Positions 21,618-32,277 of a DNA stretch of 64,000 bases are shown in pieces. The notes beneath the pieces are model-generated. The model had not been told where the DNA came from and made no database searches. It saw nothing but the letters and a program-made list of their open reading frames with translations. A program made the position numbers and the translations under genes. Position 1 is the stretch's first letter. Each line of letters opens with the position of its first letter. Origin of the DNA: Lantana camara (lineage: Eukaryota > Streptophyta > Magnoliopsida > Lamiales > Verbenaceae); assembly GCA_037501455.1 (NCBI GenBank), contig CM074865.1, positions 20,096,501-20,160,500 on the forward strand. The letters run 5' to 3'.

Positions 21618-23640
21618 TAATAATCACTCTCCCAGCGTTTATCCCGAGCATTTTTTAAAATATTATTATAACATATCCAATATTTCTCACGTAAAAAATT
21701 CAAGGAAAAAACTGATATCGTCATATCCGTATCCTATCGTAGTCATATCGTACATCATTGATTCTCGATCAAGTGCCCTTGTTCCTTTGATATTATTTTA
21801 TGTGATAAAAAATTTAAGACAAAAATTATGAATAAAACATTATTTTATATACTAAGATGTATGAATATGTCTAAAAGTATTACTACGGGGATACTCACAT
21901 TAAATACTGTATAAAATATTGTAAGACAAATTATACCACCCCAAACACCTTGTCATCATATTTCCAGTAAAAAATTTAAATGTTATATGGTCATATCAAG
22001 AACGTATTTGTAATACTGATGCATTTATATGTAAAAACATTAATGATATATAAACACAAATACGATTCGATAGGGATACAATAATATGAATTATTTTTTG
22101 AAATTTTTTACCTAAAAAGTGTTCTGCATGAGTCTAAATTTTTTACGAAGTGCCATACATAAGTGTTCGACCTGATAGAACGACGTAATATTTTTAGAAG
22201 TATGTTTGTGTATTAGAAAGAAAACCTCTCCCTCTCCTCTCCTATCTTTTATAAACTCATATTAATTATTATATATGTTATTTTTATATTTCAAGGAATA
22301 CACATCACTTCACGTTGAAGTTTGGCTTTTTATGCAATTTTTGGCAAAAATGACAAATTTGCCAATTTATTTTTCAAAATATAAATGTGTTTTTTCATAT
22401 GAAGTATATTCCGAACAGAATGTTCCATCATGAGACGTCAAGGAAAAATATATATTTGGGGTTTTTTAATGTTTACTTTCTTTTAAATGGTCTCTTTAAT
22501 AAAAGAACAATTATAATTTAATTTTCAGTATTGATTATTTGAAATTTGTGTCGAATTTATGTTTCATATGATTAACCATATAAACAATAATAATCTTTTT
22601 TAATTAAACTAATGATGAATAGGACAAAGAGCACAACCAAAGGTCCAAAACTAGGGCTATTAGGTGGCTTTGGTTTAGAGACTAAAGAGAGTGGTTTCAG
22701 GGAGAATCTTTTCCTTTAAAAATTTGGAGAGGAAAACTTTGACCCTACACTTGGATAATGCTCGTAAATTAATTTAAAAATAATTACGTTATTAATTTAG
22801 AAATTATTAATTTAATGTTTTGTTTTGTTGTTTTTTACTTCAAATAAGTTACACTGTTAGTAGAAAAATGTTTGGAGGTATTTTCCCAAGTTACTAGATT
22901 TTTAATTCTATTATTTAAAATTGATTTCATTTTGCATCTTCATACAATCCGAATTTTCATTCAGAGGAGATTTTATTTATAAAACCATTCATGACCGTAT
23001 AAAACCATAAGGTTTCATTTACTTTTGTTAGGATGGTTTTTGCATGTTAGGATAAGAGGGTATAATATTCATGTTATAATTATTAATTTAGTTGTTTACT
23101 AATCATGTTTTGTGTATATGATTTTTCATGTCTATCAATATGGCCATTTACTTTTATATGGTAAATAATTGAGGTTCTGTTAAAATTACCCAAATGTCCT
23201 CGCTTTTAATATGGCAATCGGAGAATCTCTTTCCCAACTAATTTGTAATTGTGTAGAATATGTGGGCAAAGTAGTCTTTTTCCATCCCATGTTAATTCAT
23301 GACTTTTATCACATGCCAAAAAGACATGTGATATATCCTTTCTGAAATCACGCACAAGCTACAGGTCGGAACTTTTGACCAAGGCCAGCCCACATGAATT
23401 GTAAACAAGAAATAAGGGGAGATTACCGTACATCCCTGCCATAATTTGCCAAAGTAAATGAAGCCTAAAGGGGGAGATTCTAATAGAGGGAAATTAAAAT
23501 TTTACAACATTTTATACACTATTGAGTTGAAATTTGCCTATTTTCCGATATAAAAACAGTAAGAGATCAAATTTTTTTTTCCCCATAAACGGTGCGACCA
23601 AATCTCAAATTTTCCAGTTAATTTTCCACCAAAATTGTAG
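21618..23640. other. AT-rich intergenic DNA
   Basis: No coding potential and no bounded element recognised in this 2-kb stretch. Confidence 0.5.
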
Positions 23641-23650
23641 TTTTTAATTA

Positions 23651-24177
23651 GAGGTAATTCCAGACACTCTATCATCCTTTGGTTCTCAATACGCTTTACC
23701 CCTTGAGTTTTGAATTAATGCAATTGTTCCCTCAATTTTTGAAAAATGTCACACTTAATCCCTTTTAGTTGACTAGATTTGTACACAACAGATTTCAAAT
23801 ATATTGATATCATATGTCAAAATTCAAATCGAAATTTTCGATACAAGAAATACAACAGTGTCCTCAAAACCAAAATCCAGCAAACGACAAAAAAGAAATT
23901 ACTGGTCAAAGATGACGCACAATAGGTGAAACTTTGCAGTGGCTTCCGGCCGTCTTAGGGTCGACTGGAGTATGAGTTTTGTTCACTTTTCAGAAACGGA
24001 CACAATGGTTATTGTTTTAAAGCTTGGATCGCTGTAATGGAAGAGAAATTGACAGCCAAAATAATAAAGTAGTTAAGTTTGATATTTTTCAAAAATTGGG
24101 AGAGCAATGATACTAATTCAAAACTTATGAGGCAAAGTGCACTAAGAACCATAGGATGAGGGCTGTCCGCAATTACC
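23651..24177. mobile_element. MULE-type MITE with long terminal inverted repeats (527 bp)
   Basis: The ends are inverted repeats of about 105 bp: left from GGTAATTCCAGACACTC through TTTTTGAAAAATGTC, right (reversed) GGTAATTGCGGACAGCC through TTTTTGAAAAATATC. Flanks are 'tttttaatta' (23641-23650) and 'tttttaatca' (24178-24187), a 10-bp TSD with one mismatch. Long TIRs plus a 9-10-bp TSD indicate a Mutator-like non-autonomous element. No ORF. Confidence 0.85.
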
Positions 24178-24422
24178 TTTTTAATCATCCAATACTAACA
24201 AAATGGGGAGAACCAACTGTACTTGGATTAAGAATTCTTTTTGTAGGATATGAATTATGAGTTCGAATACCTCTAATAACTTTTGGGTGGGTGTATTTTT
24301 TAAAATGTGAAAAAAAAAAATAATGGAGACAACTATGAACAATTCGAAAGTATGATAGAATGTAGAACTCAATAATGATAAATATTTGCCACAGACAAAT
24401 TACATTTATTTTCAGAGTACAT

Positions 24423-24508
24423 CAAATTAAAATATTATTGGTGTAGCAATAAAATTACGTCGTAAAATTAAAAGATTATTGGTGTAGCAATAAAATTACG
24501 TCGCAATA
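24423..24508. repeat. Tandem duplication of about 43 bp
   Basis: Two consecutive copies of 'aaattaaaakattattggtg' followed by 'tagcaataaaattacgtcg'. Confidence 0.85.
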
Positions 24509-25147
24509 ATTTAACACGACTCGTACTCCTAATAAATTAGATTTAGAGAAAAAAAAAAAAAAAAGTAAAAATAATGTATCTAATAAAGTACTACACCCCC
24601 AAGCAATAAAAGTTCAGTAAAAGGGTTGTATTGTACCAGTTATTAGTTAGATGTAGCAGATGACAAAATTTCACACATAGGCAATCGAGGATTTCAAGAA
24701 ATCCAGATCAAATATTTACAAATTTTTTCAAAATATTCCTTCCGCCTTCTGAATTAAATAATTTATGCGTCACAATTATTGGGGGTGCGTTTGCACTTTA
24801 TTACTTATCCTTCAAACATTTATAATTTAATAATATTATTTCCATCTCCTCTGTTATTCTGAAGTTGGACATAAATTTGCAAAACATTTTTTTTCTTCTT
24901 CTCCAAATGGCTGACTAAAGTAATAAGAGGTCTTATGCAAGTTTTGCAGATTTGAGAGAGACGATAGTGTTATTAAATTTTTAAATAATAAATAATAAAA
25001 TGCGACTTAAAGAATTAATGAAAATTTTCAAAAAATTTTAATGAAAAATTGAAATCGATACTAAAATACGTATTTATTAAAGGTTGGAACTTAATCTGTA
25101 GCTTGTCAAAAGACTGGTAGTAAAATACAATTTACCCAAAAACGTTG
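24509..25147. other. AT-rich intergenic DNA
   Basis: Nothing recognisable apart from a poly(A) tract at about 24549-24564. Confidence 0.5.
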
Positions 25148-25157
25148 GGCACATAAA

Positions 25158-25443
25158 GGGGCAATTTTTTAAAACTCCCTATGAGTTTGAAAACTTCATT
25201 TTAACTCCCCATTTTCAAATACATCATTTGGGGTTTTAGATACGCGATTCTGGGATTTAGATACGCGACTCTGGGATTTAGATACATGATTCTGGGATTT
25301 AGATACATGATTTTTTCCTTGTATTTCAAATACATCATTTGGGGTTTTAGATACGCGATTCTTGAGTTTTAATACATCATTTTTGAAAATGGAGGGCTAA
25401 AAGGAATTGAACTTATCATTTGGGGAGTTTTCGGGAATTCCCC
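25158..25443. mobile_element. Small MULE-type MITE (286 bp)
   Basis: Imperfect 21-22-bp terminal inverted repeats GGGGCAATTTTTTAAAACTC / GGGGAATTCCCGAAAACTCC. It is flanked by a perfect 10-bp TSD 'ggcacataaa' (25148-25157 and 25444-25453). The inside is made of near-repeats of 'gatacgcgattctgggattta' and two copies of 'aaatacatcatttggggtt'. Non-coding. Confidence 0.85.
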
Positions 25444-25453
25444 GGCACATAAA

Positions 25454-25780
25454 ATGTTTAATCATTTTTTAGCTCATAGTTTTAGTATTTCTTAGCCAAA
25501 AAGAAAAAGAAAAGAAAAAAAAAACATGGAATTTAGTATCTGACAGTCGTGTTGGGCCTGTTTTGAATGAAGGTTGGTACTTGAAAGTGGGCCTAACCCT
25601 ATATACGGTATACCAAACTAATTAATAGATTGAGTCATTGAACACTCATTTATGTCCCCATATTCTACCCAAAAATAAAAAATAAAAACAAAAATTATGT
25701 CCGCATACTCACTCACTCCCACTAACTCGTCCAAAATTGACCCTATCTTTAATTGACAAATTATTGAACAATCTCTAATA
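25454..25780. other. Spacer between MITE and MULE
   Basis: AT-rich, no feature seen. It ends in the probable MULE TSD 'tctctaata' (25772-25780). Confidence 0.5.
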
Positions 25781-26346
25781 AGACAACAATGTTATCCTAA
25801 ACCCCCCAATTTGAAATCCAACTATTTACATCCCCAATACACTACATATTTTTTCAAAACCCCCTAAATCGCATAAAATTACTAAATTATTCCTGCTAAA
25901 ATTGAATAATCACAATCCATACCAAGCATCAAACTCACTGCTTCATCGGCGGGAATTTCACACTCTTCACCATCTCCCACCACCGCTGAACGTCGCACAC
26001 CACCGCCGTCAAGTGTAGAAGAAGTAATTGGAGAGTCAACGGCCGACACACCCATGTTAGAGGAGAAACCCCTACAAGCGGCCCACTCCCCCACGACGTA
26101 CACTCGGGTTTAGCTCGTCGCTTGAAATGGTCAGGTCTGAGAGGAAGGTACGTCGCAACCAACATGTCGAAGCTAGTTTTCTTCCATAAATGGTCAGAAA
26201 TTAGGACAAAAAAAAAAGGGTCAGAAATTCAATTTTTTTTCCAGCCTATTCCAGTTTCTACTTGGTATTTGATGATTTTAACTCAACAAATAAGGGTTTC
26301 AGTAGTTTGTTAAATAATGAATATTGAATCGATTTTTATTCGATAG

Positions 26347-28239
26347 ATGGTTCGCTCAATGTCGACGACGCCTTTGATGATTGTTCCTTCCCCGGCTGAA
26401 ACAAGCAGGGGAAAGAGAAAAAAATCAGAGTTAAACATCCATGAGGTTGATGAGGGCCCGCTTTCGAAGAAGCGGGTGTTTTCGATTTTGCATCAGTGCG
26501 TGTTGGAGAGATTCAGTGAGTTTCTCTCTAAAATTTGTGACCAAATGTCTCCTGGTCAACTCGATGCAGTTAAGAAATTGTCGTTCGGTTATTTTGTGGG
26601 AGCGTCTGTTCAAAAGGGGAGCATTAGCAGAGTTGGGTTCTTGCTCGATTACTATCTGCAGCACCAATACATTTAAATTTGGAAGCCAAGAAGTTTTATT
26701 TTGTGAGAAGGAATTCAGCATTGTTATTGGTATGTGGCATTCCGGTCATCCTGTCGTGGTAGTGGGCAAGAGTAAATCCAACACCTTGATCAAACATTTT
26801 TGCAATAAGGGAAACAATGTCCCCCGAGCTAATATCGAGAGTAAACTGCACGAATTCGTCGGAAGGACTGATGACGAGGGCATTGACGATTTTGTACGGA
26901 TGTACATTTTATACGTTTTTAATTGTTTATTGTTCCCGTGTAGCAGTGTACGTGTGTCTGCTGCGCTTATTTGGTATGTTGATGATTTGTCCAGGATTGG
27001 ACAATACGCGTGGGGCACGGCGACTCATATGTTTTTGATCCAAGGTATCAAGAAGCATATTGTGGATAAACATGATTTTCTCGATGGTTGTACTGTGGTT
27101 TTGTTGGTAAGTCGTTGACTTGGTTTTGTAGATTGTATCGTTTATACCTATATATACACGTACTTAAGTTATTGTTTATGTCAGACATGGTTTCATGAAA
27201 GAATTCAGAAGTTTGGCATCTCGAGAAGGTTGGCAGCATTCCCTCGGTTGTTCAAATGGAAGGGGAGTGCACTGCCTAATACGAAAGAGAATGCAAAGAA
27301 GGCACTGGAAAGTATTTACCGATCAGATGTAAGTCCATAATCTTTCAAATTTAAACCAATATGCATATTTTATTCAACTAATTTGTAACAAAGTCTGTTG
27401 ATTTAAAAATACGCAGATTGTTCCCTTACGAGCGGCTAACAAAACGGAGAGAAGTCTGTCCAAAGCAGGGGAAGAAGTTTTTGTTGACGAAGGGGTTTGT
27501 ACGGAAGAGGCACCTGAATATGTCGATCAAGGAGTTCAAACGGTTTGTGTGGAAGAGGCACATGAATGTGTCGATGTAGGAGTTCAAGTTGATTTGATTG
27601 AGGATGGGGAAGGTGATCGAGATGGCGAAGGTGATATTGATTCCGGACGAGATGAGGTTAGATCGAAGCGAAAGAATGATGTGAGGGGGCGTGTGGAAGA
27701 AACAGTGAGAAAATATTCCATACAAGATTTAATATTATAATGTCTTTTGTTTATGCGTGTGTTTTTGATTTGTCATTGGATACTTATGTATTAGGTTGTG
27801 TTTGCTGGAGCTCACGTGGACAGTAGGCCTAAGGAGGCCCCAGGATGTGAGGTGGTCACTTAGGAGCAACGAACTAGGGCATTTAACTTGATTATGAGCT
27901 ACACGGAGGCGCAAAAGTAAGTGCTCTTACTTAATTCAATGAGTTTAGTTGACAGAAGTGTGTTGATTGTTTTATTATAATATTTTGCAGCCATGATGTT
28001 GTGTATACAAGTCAGTCGAGTTTTATCTTCGTGTACGATCTCCGAGATCTAATTTTGGGGAAAGAGACCAATGACAACGTTATTCTGTCCTATTACGACC
28101 TGCTAACAAGTCCTGGTTACCTTGTGCCCAAATTCCACGATGTACATTTTGTCAACCCTTATGTGTCAGCTGAGTTTGTGACGAAATTGAAGGACAGTGC
28201 CACAGGAAAGATAAAGAAGAAGACTGTCCCTTATATTGT
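26347..28239 (+). pseudogene. MULE second gene, Ulp1/DUF1985-like, decayed
   Basis: A multi-exon frame from ATG 26347 (MVRSMSTTPLMIVPSPAET). A +1 shift near 26666 moves into the frame with FKFGSQEVLFCEKEFSIV. Probable introns: 27102-27184 (TTG|GTAAGT...GTCAG), 27329-27417 (GAT|GTAAGT...ACGCAG), and one before the exon holding HDVVYTSQSSFIFVYDLRDL (donor AAA|GTAAGT at about 27916, acceptor about 27990). A stop also interrupts the exon near 27860. The middle region (YILYVFNCLLFPCSSVRVS, DDLSRIGQYAWGTATHMFL) resembles the DUF1985 region linked to plant transposon Ulp1 proteases. The C-terminal part (LGKETNDNVILSYYDLLTSP, then VPSNYALFPFHW) resembles the start of a C48 protease up to the His-Trp motif, where it dissolves into the 42-bp array. 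Not functional as it stands. Confidence 0.6.
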
Positions 28240-29095
28240 CCCATCCAATTACGCATTATTTCCCTTTCACTGGACAGAGCACCCATCCAATTACGCATTA
28301 TTTCCCTTTCATTGGACAGAGCACCCATCCAATTATGCATTATTTCCCTTTCACTGGACAAAGCACCCATCCAATTACGCATTATTACAGTTTCACTGGA
28401 CAGAGCACCCATCCAATTATGCATTATTATACTTTCACTGGACAGAGCACCCATCCAATTACGCATTATTTCCCTTTCATTGGACAAAGCACCCATCCAA
28501 TTACGCATTATTTCCCTTTCACTGGACAAAGCACCCATCCAATTACGCATTATTACAGTTTCACTGGATAGAGCACCATTTCACTGGACAAAGCACCCAT
28601 CCAGTTACGCATTATTACAGTTTCACTGGATAGAGCACCATTTCACTGGACAAAGCACCCATCCAGTTACGCATTATTACAGTTTCACTGGACAAAGCAC
28701 CCATCTAATTACGCATTATTACAGTTTACTGGACAGAGCACCCATCCAATTACGCATTATTACAGTTTTACTGGATATAACAACCATCCAATTACACATT
28801 ATTACAGTTTCACTGGACAGAGCACCCATCAAATTACGCATTATTATCCTTTCACTGGACAAAGAACCCATCCAATTACGCATTATTATAGTTTCACTGG
28901 ACAAAGCACCCATCCAATTACACATTATTACCCTTTCACTGGACAAAGCACCCATCCAATTACGCATTATTACAGTTTCACTGGACAAAGCACCCATCTA
29001 ATTACGCACTATTACAGTTTCACTGGACATAGCAACCATCCAATTACACATTATTACAGTTTCACTGGACAAAGCAACCATCCAATTACGCAATA
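28240..29095. repeat. 42-bp coding-derived minisatellite, about 20 units
   Basis: Units start 'cccatccaattacgcattat' at 28240, 28282, 28324, 28366, 28408, 28450, 28492, 28534 and onward to about 29077. The period is 42 bp (14 codons: HPSNYALFPFHWTE) except for two shortened copies around 28576-28658 that form a 62-bp higher-order unit. The first eight units stay open in the frame of the Ulp1-like gene; later units lose it. Two sequence classes occur in the middle of the unit (tttcccttt versus ttacagttt). Confidence 0.95.
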
Positions 29096-29306
29096 TTTAA
29101 AGAACAGTCATTTACACCATAGAATAAAAAAAATACAAAGACAAGACTTCTTCCAAAGATAGAGCATCCTGCCAGGTCCATCATCAATCCAAACCGTCAT
29201 GCCTCCACTGAAATCTCAGCCAATCTTGAGTTTCTGTGCGAAGACAAATCATATAAACGTGATTAGAATCCAGAATTCAACAATATACCCAACACCATAC
29301 AAACAG
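29096..29306. other. Spacer between array and transposase 3' end
   Basis: No ORF recognised. It may contain the last remnants of the Ulp1-like gene and the transposase 3' UTR. Confidence 0.4.
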
Positions 29307-29719
29307 TCAATTTGACACAGGTCCCCTGCATGTTCTCTTATTATGCCCAGGCCTTTTACACGATGAGCATACTGTAACAGCTTTGACGACCTGTGATGGG
29401 AACCTAGTCCTCTTCGGTCCACCAGGCTGAGGCCTCACATCGGGAGGCCTAATCTGAACCTCAACATTTGAGTCCATATCAGCATTTGTTATAGGGAAAA
29501 TAATGTTCTCATATGCTTTTTTATACGTTTCAAGAGAATAAGCATCATCACAAAAATCGTATACCGACCATCCTTTCTTGTCAATGCACGCACAAGCATG
29601 CTTGCAGGGGAGCTTTAAGACCTGCCAGTAATTACAAGAACATTCCCGCTTGCCAAGGTCTACTGTGTGTCGGAATTCCCCTTCATTTACCTCAAATGTC
29701 ACTGAGTTGGCTCGCACAA

Positions 29720-32277
29720 TGTAGCACCCGGAACGCTAGGCACCACATCCCCCGCACTATAGCCCCAATCCACATATGAAATGATCAATCCATACATGAA
29801 TCAAAGCTATAGCAAACGGGAGACAATAAAAAAAACGACAACACAGCTAGGCGGGACTAACCCCAAACCAAACAATTCAGAGTAATAAAAGCGGAAGCAA
29901 TAATTCATTCAATACTTATAGGTACCATATTTATATATCTACTAATAGGTACCAACAATACATATCAATACAATATCATCTCCAAAATAAATAACAAGGC
30001 ATGCTACAAAAATATATATAAAGTATCTATACATGAACAAAAGATGAAGGTGAAGTGTCCTAGACCCAAATTTAAAGACAAGCTAGACTCTAAATTCCCG
30101 CCTAGCACGCACCTGCAAAACTGAAAAGTTGAGATGTCAGTCCAACATGGACTGAGCGAGGGGTTATAAATGAATATATGCGCACATACATGCAAGTTAT
30201 AGTCTCGAAGTTTGGAAAATGACAATACAATTTAGTAAAATAAGAGATACTATCGCCCGAGGTTATAACTAATTCAATTTATCAATTTAATCAATTCAAT
30301 ACAATCAATTTGTGGCCCGGCGAGTGGGGCAATTCTCCAACCTTACTCCGACTGCGTACAATCAATCAATCAATTATTTAATGGTTAGGTGATCAAGCAA
30401 TTCATTACGGTGCACAATTAGCAGTTTCAATAACGCCTTCTTCCTCCGGGTGATGGTGGGATTGCAAGGCCCCACCATCCAGTCAGTCTGGGCAGAGGGT
30501 ACATGAATCCCTAAGCCCAGAACTCCTTCCTCCCCTAATCTCCTAGGGGGTTCAGGGGTCATCCCAATTTGGTGAGGATAGCTCTCGAGTTACCCGTCAG
30601 CCCATGCTTTCCCGGTTGGCTCGAGTCACTACCCTCAGGTCCACAGTGCAATACAATACTCGCCAAATCAATCAATCAATCAATACAATACAATAGTTTG
30701 GTAAATCATTTGAAAACCAATATCATTTGAAAACTATAGATATATAGATACATTTTGGCTTAAAACTTCACATAGGGTTATACGGGTTCTATGTATCTAG
30801 AATTAAACCTTACCTGAACGACCAAAATAAACAAGGAAACAGCTCACGGGGCCTGCTCCTCGTCACCAGGAAGCTGGTCTGTGCAAGAAAGATAATTGTC
30901 CGTGAGACACGACTCAATATGTACCAATTAAGACGAACGACGTGACAATGATCAATATGGAATGCATTAATAATTTATGGAATGATATGATCAATTTCAT
31001 GCATAAAACAATCATATAATAACACGTATCGATCAATTAAGGCATTAGAAACGAAATTGAAAAATCATATTTTATGCAGAAAATTTTGAACACCCACTGG
31101 AGCCTGGGAACGGCTGTTCCAGTTTTGAACTGGGGATGGGAAGGGCCGTTCCCAGCTCCCCGAAACAATCCCGCGAGTCTGTAAAGATTTGGGAAAATTT
31201 GAGGCTGGGAACGGCCGTTCCGGCCACAGGCCAAAACTGGGAAGGGCCGTTCCCAGTCTCGCGGGACAGCCGGCGAGGGGTGGGAACGGCCTTCCCAGAA
31301 TGAACTGGGATGGGAAGGACCGTTCCCAAAATACGAAAGCAGCAGAAAACAGAGCAGAACAACAACAAACCCAAAACCCATCACTCAAAAATGAATCAAA
31401 ACCAAGTTTAAATGCACATAAAACATGATATACACCTACTAGCATGCATATAGATCAATAACAACTTATATAAACACTTAATTCCACATTAGATCATCAA
31501 GAATCCATCATTTGAAACCCATATACTCATTCATGCTTCAAGTCCATAAAACTCAAGATAATTGCATCCAACTTAACCTCAAAGTTCATAAACATAATCC
31601 CAATAACCAATACACAATTTAACCAAGTCATTGCAAAGCCCTATCTATCCCATATATACAAGAAATTCATCAATTCTCCAAAAATACCTCAAATGAAAGA
31701 AATGGGAGATGGGATGAAGATATGATGTTGATGATGCTTCAATGATCACAAATACCACAAATATGATGCTTGGATGATGAAATCTCCCTAGTCCTTGACA
31801 AGAGTCTGGTTCGATTGAGCAAGGAAGAAATGAACAAAGTGTATGAAATGTGTTTGTATGAAATAGGAATGTAATGGTACGTGATATGCTGCTATAGAGA
31901 GGGGAAGAAATGGCCAAATTTCAATTAAGTCCTTCCATTTAATAAGTTATGCAATTAGGTTCAATTCCATATTAAATGAGCAATTAAGTCCAATGAAATA
32001 TTAATGCAATTAAGTCCCAAAATTCACGAAATGATCAAGTAAGGACATAAAAGAAATTAAATTATGTTCGGGAAAATAATTTCACATTGTAATGAAGTTC
32101 AATTTAAACAATTAGTATCAATTTAGCATGACTTTCATAAAAATACTTAGAATATAATTTTATAAAATTATGTTATGTCATGGAAAATCAAAGAAATGAT
32201 TAATTAATAATTAAATTACAACTCTCAAACCCACACGTGTCGTTCATACCTGAAGTGCCGAAAGCTGGGGCGTTACA
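29720..32277 (-). mobile_element. Solo LTR of a chromovirus-type Ty3 element (2558 bp)
   Basis: The + strand reads TGTAGCACCCGG...GGGGCGTTACA, bounded by a perfect 5-bp TSD 'cacaa' (29715-29719 and 32278-32282). No internal region, primer site or ORF with a domain. It shares landmarks with the LTRs of the chromovirus remnant at 35065-44688 ('ccacatcccccgcacta', 'gcgaacggg', 'gcccggcgagtg', 'cccatgctttcccggttgg', 'ctgctcctcgtcac'). The sense strand is inferred as minus from that element. Confidence 0.88.
31105..31328. repeat. Palindrome cluster in the solo LTR, six units
   Basis: Six copies of a motif near TGGGAACGGCCGTTCCCA at about 31105, 31137, 31205, 31238, 31281 and 31311, with C/G variation at one position of each arm. 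It lies about 940-1170 bp from the sense-strand start of the LTR. Confidence 0.88.

Noticed and set aside
26347..27725. Host gene with introns
   Set aside because: It lies wholly between MULE terminal inverted repeats, has frameshifts and a stop, and resembles transposon-linked Ulp1/DUF1985 proteins.
28152..29001. Long minus-strand frames with MGALSSE repeats across the 42-bp array
   Set aside because: They are reverse translations of the minisatellite (42 is a multiple of 3). The plus frame continues from a gene upstream; the minus frames have no such context.
28240..29095. CRISPR array
   Set aside because: Units are contiguous 42-bp tandem repeats without unique spacers, in plant DNA.
29513..29779. 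Plus-strand ORF opposite the MURA C-terminus
   Set aside because: Shadow of the transposase SWIM region crossing into the solo LTR; no independent support.
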